A stretch of DNA of 64,000 bases from Comamonas koreensis (GTDB taxonomy: Bacteria; Pseudomonadota; Gammaproteobacteria; Burkholderiales; Burkholderiaceae_C): positions 496,001-560,000 of the forward strand of contig NZ_CP043575.1 of assembly GCF_014076495.1 (NCBI RefSeq). Direction: 5' to 3'. Of this stretch, positions 28,579 through 37,197 are shown piece after piece. The notes below the pieces were generated by a model. The model did not search any database. It saw nothing but the letters and a program-made list of their open reading frames with translations, and was not told the origin of the DNA. Each line of letters starts with the position of its first letter. Positions within the stretch are counted from its first letter, which is position 1. Position numbers and translations under genes: made by a program.

Positions 28579-29796
28579 ATGCAGGTATGCATTCTGGGTG
28601 CGGGAATTGTGGGTTTGGCGGCCGCCTATGAGCTGCACCAGGCTGGGCACCAGGTTACGGTGGTTGACAAAGCCTCACATGCGGGCAGCGGCACCAGCAT
28701 GGGCAATGGTGCGCAGCTGAGCTACAGCTATGTGCAACCCTTGGCCGACCCCGCCATCTGGAAGCAGTTGCCCAAGCTGCTGTTCAGCAGCGACTCGCCG
28801 CTCAAGTTCCGCCTGCAGGCCGATCCCCAGCAATGGAAATGGGGCCTGGCTTTCTTGGGTGCCTGCAATGCCGACCGGTCTGCGGCCAGCACCCGCACAT
28901 TGCTGCAGTTGGCCGCCGTCAGCCGCCAGCGTTTTGAGGCCATGCAGACCCAGGTGGGCGGCGACTGGGACTACAGCAGCACCGGCAAGCTGGTGCTCTA
29001 CCCCAGCGATGCCGCCGTGCAGTCGGCGCGCCACCAGCTCGAGGTGCAAAGCCAGTTGGGCAGCGCGCCCCAGCGCATCGTCAGCGCCGACGAAGCCGTC
29101 GCGCTGGAGCCTGCGCTCGCCGCCTACCGCAGCCAGTTTGCCGGCGCCGTGCACACGCCCAGCGAGTGCGCCGCCGATTGCTACCAGGTCTGCCGCCAGC
29201 TCGAAGACTGGCTGCGCCAAAAGGGGGTGAAGTTCATCATGGACACGCCCATCCACAGCCTGCGCCGCGAAGGCGGCAAGATCGTCGCGCTGCAGACGGC
29301 GCAGGGCGATATCGAGGCCGAGCACTTCATGGTGGCGCTGGGCGTGGACAGCGTGGCACTGTGCAAGCCACTGGGCGTGGACCTGCCGGTCTACCCGCTC
29401 AAGGGCTACAGCATCACCCTGGATGTGGCAGCAGCCGGCCACAAGGCGCCCACGGTGAGCATCACCGACAGCGCGCGCAAGGTGGTGTTTGCGCGCATTG
29501 GCGAGCGCCTGCGCGTAGCCGGCATGGTGGAGCTGGTGGGCCACGACCTGCGCATTCCGCAGGACAAGATCCAAAGCCTGTGTGCCTCCACCGAAGCGGT
29601 GTTTCCCGGCTGCAGCGATTTTGTGCAGGTCCAGCCCTGGGCCGGCCTGCGCCCTGCCACACCGACTGCTGTGCCGATTGCCAAGTGCGCAGGCGCCAGC
29701 AATCTGTGGATCAACACCGGCCACGGCGCGCTGGGTTTTACGTTGGCGTTTGGCACGGCGGCACAGCTGGCCTACGAGATCGGCCAGGCTGCCTGA
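28579..29796 (+). CDS. dadA: D-amino-acid dehydrogenase (DadA-like FAD oxidoreductase)
   Basis: A 405-residue FAD-dependent oxidoreductase with the N-terminal dinucleotide motif GAGIVG (7-12), the SGTSMGNGAQLSYSYVQPLADP block and the C-terminal PWAGLRPATPTAVPIAKC and NTGHGALGFTLAFGTA stretches characteristic of DadA. It deaminates D-amino acids and passes electrons to the respiratory chain. It is divergent from gltI across 225 bp and convergent with a LysR gene. It is slightly shorter than E. coli DadA (432). Confidence 0.85.
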   Translation: MQVCILGAGIVGLAAAYELHQAGHQVTVVDKASHAGSGTSMGNGAQLSYSYVQPLADPAIWKQLPKLLFSSDSPLKFRLQADPQQWKWGLAFLGACNADRSAASTRTLLQLAAVSRQRFEAMQTQVGGDWDYSSTGKLVLYPSDAAVQSARHQLEVQSQLGSAPQRIVSADEAVALEPALAAYRSQFAGAVHTPSECAADCYQVCRQLEDWLRQKGVKFIMDTPIHSLRREGGKIVALQTAQGDIEAEHFMVALGVDSVALCKPLGVDLPVYPLKGYSITLDVAAAGHKAPTVSITDSARKVVFARIGERLRVAGMVELVGHDLRIPQDKIQSLCASTEAVFPGCSDFVQVQPWAGLRPATPTAVPIAKCAGASNLWINTGHGALGFTLAFGTAAQLAYEIGQAA

Positions 29797-29833
29797 GCCG
29801 CGCAATCGCACAATCGCACGTTGACGCAGAGGC

Positions 29834-30733
29834 TTACAGCTGCGCCGCCAGCACCTTCTGCATCTCGCGCGTGATCGCCTTGACCAGCAGTGATTGCGGC
29901 TGCGAGACCGCGCGGATCGCATTGACCGGCACCTGCAGGCCGGGCGCCAGCGGCAGCACATCGACCTTGCTCGTGTCGGCCGACAAGGCGGTGCAGCCAT
30001 CGACCATGGCCACGCCCAGGCCGTGGTGGGCCATGGCCAGCGCCGTGTGGTAGGTCTGCACGGTCACATAGTGGTTCAGGCCGGCGCTCGATTCCCGCGC
30101 CAGCTGGCTCAGCAGCATGCCCACGGGGTCCTGCGCATCGAGGCTGATGGTGGGCACGCCGGTCAGGTCATCGAGCGAGAGGCTGCCCGCGCGCAGCTTG
30201 AAGGGCGGCAGCATGCCCTTGGGCACCACGCAGACCATCGGCACGCGGGCCAGGTTCTCCTGCTGCAGGCTGGCCTGCTGCACATTGCTCAGCACAAAGC
30301 CGACATCGGCCTCCTGCATCATCAGCGCCGAGACGATCTGCGGCGAATGCAGCGACTGCAGGCTGACGCTGACATGCGGGTGCTTCTGCTTGAACTGCGC
30401 CAGCGCCCGGGGCAGCACCTCGTGGCCCAGCGCCAGCACGCTGGCAATGCGCAGCGAATCGCTGTCGCGGCCCTGGCGCAGGCTGTCAGCGAGGCGCTGC
30501 ACCTCTTCGAGCTGGGCGAACAGCTTTTCCATGTGCGGCAGCAAGGCCAGCGCCTCACTGGTCGGCGTCAGCCGCCCCTTGCTGCGCTGGAACAGCGCAA
30601 AGCCCAGCTGCAGCTCGGCATGCTGCAAGGTGCGGCTGACGGCTGGCTGCGAGATGTTGATGAGGCGCGCCGCAGCGCTGACGCTGCCGGTGTGCATCAC
30701 CGCGTTGAAGACTTCGATATGGCGCAGGCGCAT
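29834..30733 (-). CDS. LysR-family transcriptional regulator
   Basis: A 299-residue LysR protein with N-terminal helix-turn-helix (SVSAAARLINISQPAVSRTL) and an effector domain. It is convergent with dadA (37-nt gap) and lies 14 nt downstream of the cobalamin adenosyltransferase gene on the same strand, so it is probably transcribed with that gene. Control of the dadA/gltI region is possible but unproven. Confidence 0.8.
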   Translation of the reverse strand: MRLRHIEVFNAVMHTGSVSAAARLINISQPAVSRTLQHAELQLGFALFQRSKGRLTPTSEALALLPHMEKLFAQLEEVQRLADSLRQGRDSDSLRIASVLALGHEVLPRALAQFKQKHPHVSVSLQSLHSPQIVSALMMQEADVGFVLSNVQQASLQQENLARVPMVCVVPKGMLPPFKLRAGSLSLDDLTGVPTISLDAQDPVGMLLSQLARESSAGLNHYVTVQTYHTALAMAHHGLGVAMVDGCTALSADTSKVDVLPLAPGLQVPVNAIRAVSQPQSLLVKAITREMQKVLAAQL

Positions 30734-30747
30734 GGGGGCCTCGGGGT

Positions 30748-31359
30748 TCAGCGGCCCGCGCCGATGTTGTTGTCGCCGGGGCCGCCGTGGCCATCTTCGG
30801 CCTGCATGCGCGCCAGCCGCGCGCTTTTCCAGTACACATCGTCACCGCCATCAACGCGGTTGAGCACGCGCGCCAGCACAAACAGCAGATCGGACAGGCG
30901 GTTGAGGTACTGGCGCGGTGCGGCGCGCATGGCCTCGCCCTGCTCCAGCGCCACCACCATGCGCTCGGCGCGGCGCGCGACGGTGCGGCAGACATGGGAT
31001 TGCGCGGCCGCACGCGTGCCGGCGGGCAGGATGAATTCGGCCAGGCGCGGCAGCTGCGCGTTGTAGTGCGCCAGTGCGGTGTCGAGCTGCAGCAATGCAT
31101 CGTCCTTGAGCAGCTCGTAGCCGGGCATCGACAGCTCGCCGCCCAGGTTGAACAGCTGGTGCTGGATATCGACCAGCAGCTCGCGCACATCGGCGGGCAG
31201 CGGCTCGCACAGCAGCAGGCCGATGTGGGAGTTGAGCTCGTCGACATCGCCCATCGCCTGGGGCCGGCCGCTGGCCTTGGAGACGCGGCTGTTGTCGCCC
31301 AGCCCGGTGCTGCCATCGTCACCGGTTCTGGTCGCAATTTGGGAGAGACGGTTGCCCAT
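30748..31359 (-). CDS. Cob(I)alamin adenosyltransferase, PduO type
   Basis: A 203-residue ATP:corrinoid adenosyltransferase. It opens with ATRTGDDGSTGLGD, the PduO-type ATP-binding loop, and has the VCRTVARRAER and LNRLSDLLFVLAR helices of the family. It makes adenosylcobalamin from cob(I)alamin. ATG 31359 has an AAGGA ribosome site. No cobalamin biosynthesis genes are adjacent; a cobalamin-dependent methionine synthase module is in the window. Confidence 0.88.
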   Translation of the reverse strand: MGNRLSQIATRTGDDGSTGLGDNSRVSKASGRPQAMGDVDELNSHIGLLLCEPLPADVRELLVDIQHQLFNLGGELSMPGYELLKDDALLQLDTALAHYNAQLPRLAEFILPAGTRAAAQSHVCRTVARRAERMVVALEQGEAMRAAPRQYLNRLSDLLFVLARVLNRVDGGDDVYWKSARLARMQAEDGHGGPGDNNIGAGR

Positions 31360-31513
31360 GGGTAATCCTTGTAAAGCAGCGGTGAACCAGCGCCTATTTT
31401 CTGTTACCGGCACAGGAAATATGTAGCCGAGGCAACACTAAGCAAAAATGATAGCAAAACCGGCCGATTCCGGGTTCAATAGAGCCATGTCTGAATGACG
31501 AAAGGATCTACAG

Positions 31514-31738
31514 ATGTCTGGCAAGTTTTTCGCCCATCCCTTTGACGCCCGCAGCGTGATGCTGTTTGCATCGATTGCGGTCACATCGGCGATGGCGCAT
31601 GCCCAGCCGCTCAATAGCAGCCAACAACGCATCGGTCAGGCCGCTAGCGGCAGCCGCATTATCCAGGTTGAGCGCCAACTGGGCACCCATGACCCGCGCC
31701 GCCATCAGGCGCGCCAACCGGTCAAAAAGGCGCTCTGA
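31514..31738 (+). CDS. Small secreted protein, unknown
   Basis: A 74-residue reading frame with a hydrophobic stretch and a likely signal peptide (SVMLFASIAVTSAMAHA, cleavage near residue 30), then a polar, Q- and R-rich mature part. An AAAGGA ribosome site precedes the ATG and a strong terminator follows at 31777-31798, so it behaves like a real small transcription unit. I do not recognise the protein. Confidence 0.5.
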   Translation: MSGKFFAHPFDARSVMLFASIAVTSAMAHAQPLNSSQQRIGQAASGSRIIQVERQLGTHDPRRHQARQPVKKAL

Positions 31739-31776
31739 CCCAGCAGCCACTGCCGGTTTTCCCGAACTCTCCCCCT

Positions 31777-31798
31777 CCCCGCTACGGCGGGGTTTTTT
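31777..31798 (+). terminator. Rho-independent terminator
   Basis: The stem CCCCGC/GCGGGG is followed by six T residues (31793-31798), downstream of the small secreted protein gene and before the FAD-oxidase gene. Confidence 0.8.
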
Positions 31799-31874
31799 CA
31801 TGCCCGGCTGCAGCGCAGCGGACAGCCATGAAAAGCCGGCGGTGCTATTCTTGGCTCCCGCCCTGGAGAACCCG

Positions 31875-33296
31875 ATGAACGCGCCCACCTCCCCCCACAT
31901 TCTGGCTGCTGCGCAGCGCCCCATTCCCGATGCCTTCATGGCAGCGCTCAGTGCCCGTTTTGGCAGGCAGTGCGTGACCTCGCAGGCCGTGCGCGAGCAG
32001 CATGGGCGCGACGAAGGCTCCATCACCGCGCCGCCACCGGCCGCCGTGGTCTATGCCCAGTCGAGCCAGGATGTGCAGGATGCCGTGGCGCTGTGCCACC
32101 AGCACGAGGTGCCCGTCATCGCCTACGGCGCCGGCTCCTCGCTCGAAGGCCATCTGCTGGCCGTGCAAGGCGGCATCAGCATCGATGTGAGCCGCATGAA
32201 CCAGGTGCTGTCGATCGACACCGAGGACCTGACCATCACCGTGCAGCCGGGCATCACCCGCAAGCAGCTCAACGAGGCGATCAAGGACACCGGCTTTTTC
32301 TTCCCGATCGACCCGGGCGCTGACGCCTCCATTGGCGGCATGGCATCGACCCGTGCCAGCGGCACCAATGCCGTACGCTACGGCACCATGCGCGAGAACG
32401 TGCTGGCGCTGGAGGTGGTGACCGCCAGCGGCCAGGTGATCCGCACTGGCAACCGCGCCAAGAAAAGCGCGGCCGGCTACGACCTGACGCGGCTGATGGT
32501 GGGCAGCGAAGGCACGCTGGGCATCTTTACCGAGATCAGCCTGCGCATCTACCCGCTGCCCGAAGCGGTGAGTGCCGCCATCTGCTCGTTCCCGACGATT
32601 GAAGCGGCCGTGCGCACCGTGATCGAGACTATCCAGATGGGCATTCCGATTGCGCGCGTGGAACTCATTGATGTGAACGCAGTGCGCATGGTCAATGCCT
32701 ACAGCAAGCTCGATCTGCGCGAGGAACCGATGCTGCTGATGGAGTTCCACGGCTCGCCCACCGGCGTCAAGGAGCAGGCCGAGATGGTGCAGGACCTGGC
32801 CCGCGAGCATGGCGGCAATGCCTTTGAATGGGCTGAGCGCCCGGAAGACCGCACGCGCCTCTTCACCGCCCGCCACAATGCCTACTTTGCCGCCGTCTCC
32901 AGCGTGCCCGGTTGCCGCTGCATCACCACCGATACCTGCGTGCCCATCAGCCGCCTGGCCGATGCGCTGCTGCAATGCGTGACCGAGGCCGATGCCAGCG
33001 GCATCCCTTACTTTCTGGTGGGCCACGTGGGTGACGGCAACTTCCACTTTGGCTACCTGATCGACCCGGACAACGATGCCCAGCGCGCGCAGGCCGAGCA
33101 GCTCAACCACCAGCTGGTGCAGCGCGCCATTGCGCTGGGCGGCACCTGCACCGGTGAGCACGGCATTGGCGTGCACAAGCAGGGCTTTTTGCTGGAAGAA
33201 GCCGGCGAAGGCGCCGTCGCCATGATGCGCGCCATCAAGCAGGCGCTGGACCCCAAGAACATCCTCAACCCGGGCAAGATCTTCCAGCTGGGCTGA
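31875..33296 (+). CDS. FAD-linked oxidase, D-lactate/glycolate dehydrogenase type (GlcD-like)
   Basis: A 473-residue flavoprotein of the vanillyl-alcohol-oxidase fold. The PP-loop AYGAGSSLEGHLL and the GADASIGGMASTRASGTNAVRYG segment bind FAD. The C-terminal part has GHVGDGNFHF and TCTGEHGIGVHKQGFLLEE, the active-site region shared by D-lactate and glycolate dehydrogenases. It oxidises a 2-hydroxy acid, most likely D-lactate since no glcE/glcF partners are present. ATG 31875 follows CTGGAGAA. A strong terminator follows. Confidence 0.85.
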   Translation: MNAPTSPHILAAAQRPIPDAFMAALSARFGRQCVTSQAVREQHGRDEGSITAPPPAAVVYAQSSQDVQDAVALCHQHEVPVIAYGAGSSLEGHLLAVQGGISIDVSRMNQVLSIDTEDLTITVQPGITRKQLNEAIKDTGFFFPIDPGADASIGGMASTRASGTNAVRYGTMRENVLALEVVTASGQVIRTGNRAKKSAAGYDLTRLMVGSEGTLGIFTEISLRIYPLPEAVSAAICSFPTIEAAVRTVIETIQMGIPIARVELIDVNAVRMVNAYSKLDLREEPMLLMEFHGSPTGVKEQAEMVQDLAREHGGNAFEWAERPEDRTRLFTARHNAYFAAVSSVPGCRCITTDTCVPISRLADALLQCVTEADASGIPYFLVGHVGDGNFHFGYLIDPDNDAQRAQAEQLNHQLVQRAIALGGTCTGEHGIGVHKQGFLLEEAGEGAVAMMRAIKQALDPKNILNPGKIFQLG

Positions 33297-33319
33297 TCCA
33301 TACCAGCGACCCAGTAAAA

Positions 33320-33354
33320 GGCCCGCGCAACCAAGCGGTTGCGCGGGCCTTTTT
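33320..33354. terminator. Bidirectional rho-independent terminator
   Basis: A 13-bp perfect stem (GGCCCGCGCAACC/GGTTGCGCGGGCC) with loop AAGC and a T5 tail, A-rich on the other side, lies between the convergent FAD-oxidase and MFS genes. Confidence 0.88.
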
Positions 33355-33406
33355 ACGCCTTGTGGCGGGTTTTCTGCGGGTGCCCAGGGGGTAGGCAGCC
33401 TCTTGC

Positions 33407-34696
33407 TCAGGCAGGCACCACAGCGGCCTTTTCCTTTAGCTTGCGCGCGGCCACTCCGGCGCCGACAAAGCCGGCCGACACCACGCTCAGCACCATGCCC
33501 ACGGCCGCGCCAAAGAACACACCGGCGTTCATGTGGTGGTCCAGCATGTAGCCAAACACCGGGGCGGCCAGGCAAAAGCCCAGGTCCAGGCCCGAGTAGA
33601 CGGTGCCATAGACCCGGCCGGTGGCGCCCGGCGGCGCGGCGCGCTTGACCAGCATGTCGCGCGAGGGGCCGGCCAGGCCGGTGCCGATACCGGCGATCGC
33701 GGCCACGCCCAGCGCCACATAGCCAGGCAGCCAGCCGGTGCCCACCAGCGCCAGCAAGATGCCGGAGAACAGCAGGCAGGTGGAGATGACTTTCTCCAGC
33801 CGCTCCACCCGACCCACCAGAAAGCCGCCCAGCACCATGCCGGCGGCGCCAAACAGCATATAGCCGGTGACCACATAGGCGGTGATGCTGGCGGGCAGCC
33901 CGTAGAGCTGCTGCAGCGCCGGGCTGGAGAACGACTGGATGGCGCTCATCGCGCAGGTGGTCCAGAAAAAGAACGAGAAGCACAGCCAGACCGAAGGCAG
34001 CTTCAAAAAGGCCATCGGGTGCTCCTGCTTGCCGGCTACCGCCGCCTTGGCAGGGGCCGCGCCAGGCAGGCTGACGCGGTCATCGAGCGCATCGCGGTTG
34101 ACCACCATGATGGCCAGGATGATGGCCGCCAGCGCGGCGCCGCACAGGCAGGCCATGCGCCAGGAGCCGGTGGCCGAGGTGATGCCAGCCATGAACACCG
34201 GCGCCGCCGCCCAGCCCAGGTTGCCCGAGAGGCCATGCACCGAGAAGCCATGGCCCAGGCGCTGGGGCGAGAGGCGCTTGTTGAGGATGGTGAAATCCAC
34301 CGGGTGGAAGGGCGCGTTGCCCAGGCCGGCAAAGATGGCGGCCAGCATCAGCTGCGCATAGCTGTTGGCGGTGCCGGCAATGACACCGGCCACCGCAAAG
34401 CTGCTGAGCGCAGCAAACATGATGGGGCGGGCGCCAAAGCGGTCGACCACAAAGCCGGCCAGCGCCTGGCCCACGCCCGAGACGATGAAAAAGGCCGACA
34501 CCAGCACGCTGAGCTCGGAGTAGCTGAAGCCGAAATCTGCAATCAGCCAGGGAAACAGCGGCGGCAGCAGCAGGTGGAAGAAGTGCGAGGAGCCATGGGC
34601 CAGGCCCACCAGGCCGATGGTGCGCGAATCTTGGCGCAGGCTGCCCAACGCGCTGGGCCCGGGCGCGCCCGGCGGTATTGTTGTGCTGGTTGTCAT
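33407..34696 (-). CDS. MFS transporter
   Basis: A 429-residue major-facilitator protein with about twelve membrane segments. The loop 2-3 signature appears as GFVVDRFGARPIM, and the central loop after segment 6 is charged (NRDALDDRVSLPG). Substrate unknown. It is divergent from an AraC-family regulator with a 125-bp spacer, so it is likely controlled by it. ATG 34696 is used; the frame extends six codons further. Confidence 0.85.
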   Translation of the reverse strand: MTTSTTIPPGAPGPSALGSLRQDSRTIGLVGLAHGSSHFFHLLLPPLFPWLIADFGFSYSELSVLVSAFFIVSGVGQALAGFVVDRFGARPIMFAALSSFAVAGVIAGTANSYAQLMLAAIFAGLGNAPFHPVDFTILNKRLSPQRLGHGFSVHGLSGNLGWAAAPVFMAGITSATGSWRMACLCGAALAAIILAIMVVNRDALDDRVSLPGAAPAKAAVAGKQEHPMAFLKLPSVWLCFSFFFWTTCAMSAIQSFSSPALQQLYGLPASITAYVVTGYMLFGAAGMVLGGFLVGRVERLEKVISTCLLFSGILLALVGTGWLPGYVALGVAAIAGIGTGLAGPSRDMLVKRAAPPGATGRVYGTVYSGLDLGFCLAAPVFGYMLDHHMNAGVFFGAAVGMVLSVVSAGFVGAGVAARKLKEKAAVVPA

Positions 34697-34821
34697 GGCA
34701 GCGATGTTAGCCAAAGCCCTGTCGGCATGTATGCGACAGAGAGACGATTACTATCGCCAATGTGCCAAGCTGCTGCACCTGGCCCTTCCCCATCACCACC
34801 ACCCCCAACCGCCTTGCTGCC

Positions 34822-35733
34822 ATGACTTCTGCCCGGACTGCCTCCCCGCCCCACGCGGCACGCGCTGCCGCCAGCGGCGAGGCTGCCAGCGCCCGCCGTG
34901 CCTGGCAGTATGTGGACTCGCTCACCCCGCACCTGTTTGTGCCCACCGCCGAGCGGCCGGTGCGTGCCAAGCTGCGTGAGCTGAGCGGAGACACCCGGGT
35001 GCTGCCCCACCAGCATGCCTGGGCGCAGTTGGCCATCTCGGTCACCGGCACCGTGCACCTGCGCGTGCCATCGGCCACCTTTGTGGTGCCGCCCCGGCGC
35101 GCGCTGTGGATTCCGCCCGGTGTCGAGCATGCGGTGACCCTCGTGGAGACGGCCGAGCTGCGCACCCTCTACATCTACCAGGCCGAAGGTCAGTGCGGCC
35201 CCGGCCCGGGTGACAGCGCTGCCAACCTCTGGCGGCGCTGCCGTGTGCTGGAGGTCTCCGAGCTGATGCGCGCGCTCGTGTGCGATCTGCCCATCCTGCC
35301 CGACGATGCACCCGCGCCCAGCGCCGCGCAGCTCGCACGCGAGCGCCATGTCAGCGCGCTGCTGCTCGATGAGCTGCGCCAGGCGACCCAGCTCGATCTG
35401 CGGGTGGACATGCCGCGCGACAAGCGCCTGCACAGCCTGTGCCAGGCCGTCCTGGACGACCCGCTGGCCCATGACAGCCTGCAAGCCTTTGCCCACAACA
35501 GCGGCGCCAGCCCACGCACCATTGCGCGCCTGTTCCGCCAGGAGCTGGGCTGCACCTACCTGCAGTGGCGCCAGCAGGTCATTCTGGCCAAGGCGGTGGA
35601 GTTGGGCGCCAGCGGCCTGGCCATTGGCCAGATTGCGGCCGAGCTGGGCTATACGCCCAGCGCCTTCAGTGCCATGGTGCAGCGTGCCTGCGGCCTGTCA
35701 CCGGTGCGTTTTCTGGGCATGCAGACCCGCTAG
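34822..35733 (+). CDS. AraC-family transcriptional regulator
   Basis: A 303-residue regulator: an N-terminal cupin-type sensing domain (LPHQHAWAQLAI; VVPPRRALWIPPGVEH) and a C-terminal double helix-turn-helix (~200-300; GASPRTIARLFRQELGCTYLQWRQQ and IAAELGYTPSAFSAMVQRACG). This layout matches the NimR/AraC type that often controls a divergent efflux MFS gene, as here. Effector unknown. Confidence 0.85.
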   Translation: MTSARTASPPHAARAAASGEAASARRAWQYVDSLTPHLFVPTAERPVRAKLRELSGDTRVLPHQHAWAQLAISVTGTVHLRVPSATFVVPPRRALWIPPGVEHAVTLVETAELRTLYIYQAEGQCGPGPGDSAANLWRRCRVLEVSELMRALVCDLPILPDDAPAPSAAQLARERHVSALLLDELRQATQLDLRVDMPRDKRLHSLCQAVLDDPLAHDSLQAFAHNSGASPRTIARLFRQELGCTYLQWRQQVILAKAVELGASGLAIGQIAAELGYTPSAFSAMVQRACGLSPVRFLGMQTR

Positions 35734-35792
35734 GAGGCCGTTCCAGGTCTGCCGCCGTTTCTTCCACTATCCAACCTCTGCCATTCCCCACC

Positions 35793-36407
35793 ATGCCCCT
35801 GCACAGCTACGAACCCCGCCAAGGCCACCGCCTGCCCCATGATCCCTTCAATGCCATCGTCGGCCCGCGCCCGATTGGCTGGATCTCCAGCACCAGCAGC
35901 AGCGGCGTGCTGAACCTGGCGCCCTACAGCTTTTTCAACGCCTTCAACTATGTGCCGCCCATCGTCGGCTTTGCCAGCGTGGGGCGCAAAGACAGCCTGA
36001 ACAACATCGAGGCGACGGGCGAGTTTGTCTGGAACCTGGCGAGCGAATCGCTGGCCGAGGCGATGAACCAGAGCTGCGCGGCCGTGGGCCCCGAGGTGAA
36101 CGAATTCGAGCTGGCCGGCCTGGCCACCGAGCCCTCGACACTGGTGCGCCCGCCGCGCGTGCAGGCCAGCCTGGTGACGATGGAATGCCGCTGCACCCAG
36201 ATCGTGCAGCTGCAGACCGCGCAAGGCACGCAGGTGCCCACCTGGCTGGTGCTGGGCGAGGTGGTGATGGTACATATCGACGAGCAGCTGCTCCAAGGCG
36301 GCGTGTACCAGACGGCAGCGGGCAAGCCGCTGCTGCGCGGCGGCGGGCCGGGCGACTATTTCACGATCAGCGAGGCGGGCAAGTTCGTGATGCGCCGACC
36401 CGCGTGA
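35793..36407 (+). CDS. Flavin reductase family protein (FMN-binding split-barrel)
   Basis: A 204-residue protein of the DIM6/NTAB flavin-reductase family. The FNAIVGPRPIGWIS start and the NLAPYSFFNAFNYVPPIVGF stretch are the FMN-binding hallmarks. Likely reduces FMN or binds it for a monooxygenase; the partner is unknown. It follows the AraC gene by 59 nt and could be co-transcribed. The flavin monooxygenase at the window start is of a self-sufficient type and would not need it. Confidence 0.82.
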   Translation: MPLHSYEPRQGHRLPHDPFNAIVGPRPIGWISSTSSSGVLNLAPYSFFNAFNYVPPIVGFASVGRKDSLNNIEATGEFVWNLASESLAEAMNQSCAAVGPEVNEFELAGLATEPSTLVRPPRVQASLVTMECRCTQIVQLQTAQGTQVPTWLVLGEVVMVHIDEQLLQGGVYQTAAGKPLLRGGGPGDYFTISEAGKFVMRRPA

Positions 36408-36422
36408 TGCCGCGCGGCATCG

Positions 36423-37052
36423 TCAATCGCAGCGCATGCCGGTGGCTGCGGCAAAGCTGCCCAGCGACCAGCCCTGGCCCAGCAGAAACATGCGGGTGCT
36501 GAGCGGATCGAGCCGCTCGGGCGCCATGCGCTCGCCCAGGTAGTGCATTTTCTTGTTGCTGATATCGACATAGCCCAGGCGGTGGCTGGCAGCGAGCTTG
36601 TGCCACAGCGCATGCGCGCCCGGTGACTGGCGCGCGCCTGTGACCAGGCACAGGCCGGCATCGAGCGCCCAGCGGTAGATGCACGAGGCCAGGCCCTTGC
36701 GCTGGTAGGCGGGGTCAAAGCGGCTGTGCGGTCCGCGTATGTAGCGGTCGGCGCGCTTGTCCAGCTCGATCAGGCGGTTGAAGACGGTAAAGCCCGCAAT
36801 GCGGTGCTCCAGCTGGTCTTCGACATAGACATAGAACTCACCATCGGCGCTGCGGTAGCGGATGGCAAAACGGGGGTCGGACAAAGGGATCTCGGGCAGG
36901 CCATGGAGCCGGTCGCCGGGGGTGTGGATGCGATCGTGGATGGAGGCGCATTCGCCTTCGAGTTGATGGGGTGGAATCGGGCTCACATCGATGCGCAACT
37001 CCACCGGCCGGTACAGCCAGGATGCCCAGAAGGGGGGTATCGCGAGGTTCAT
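36423..37052 (-). CDS. GNAT-family N-acetyltransferase
   Basis: A 209-residue protein whose middle has the GNAT acetyl-CoA loop in the form RFDPAYQRKGLASCIYRWALDAG, preceded by a GEFYVYVEDQLEHRIAGFTVFN strand. The C-terminal HKLAASHRLGYVDI fits the last strand of the fold. Substrate unknown. A clear AGGAG ribosome site precedes ATG 37052. It is convergent with the flavin reductase gene, 15-nt gap. Confidence 0.7.
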   Translation of the reverse strand: MNLAIPPFWASWLYRPVELRIDVSPIPPHQLEGECASIHDRIHTPGDRLHGLPEIPLSDPRFAIRYRSADGEFYVYVEDQLEHRIAGFTVFNRLIELDKRADRYIRGPHSRFDPAYQRKGLASCIYRWALDAGLCLVTGARQSPGAHALWHKLAASHRLGYVDISNKKMHYLGERMAPERLDPLSTRMFLLGQGWSLGSFAAATGMRCD

Positions 37053-37143
37053 ACCAAAACTCCTGCAGTTGAAAACCCGGCAGGTTAGCCCCGGCAGCAT
37101 TTCGCACGCAAAGGGTGCGATATGCCCCACAGCTCGCAGACAC

Positions 37144-37173
37144 AAAAAAGCCCGCCTGGGGGGCCAGGCGGGC
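37144..37173 (-). terminator. Rho-independent terminator of the surface-protein operon
   Basis: The stem GCCCGCCTGG/CCAGGCGGGC (37150-37159 and 37164-37173) is followed on the minus strand by six T residues. It lies 25 nt after the stop of the giant repeat protein. Confidence 0.85.
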
Positions 37174-37197
37174 TGTCAAAGTGCAAGGCCTTACGGC

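Noticed and set aside
31845..33983. 712-codon minus-strand frame opposite the FAD oxidase and part of the MFS gene
   Set aside because: Crosses a terminator and two real genes; shadow frame.
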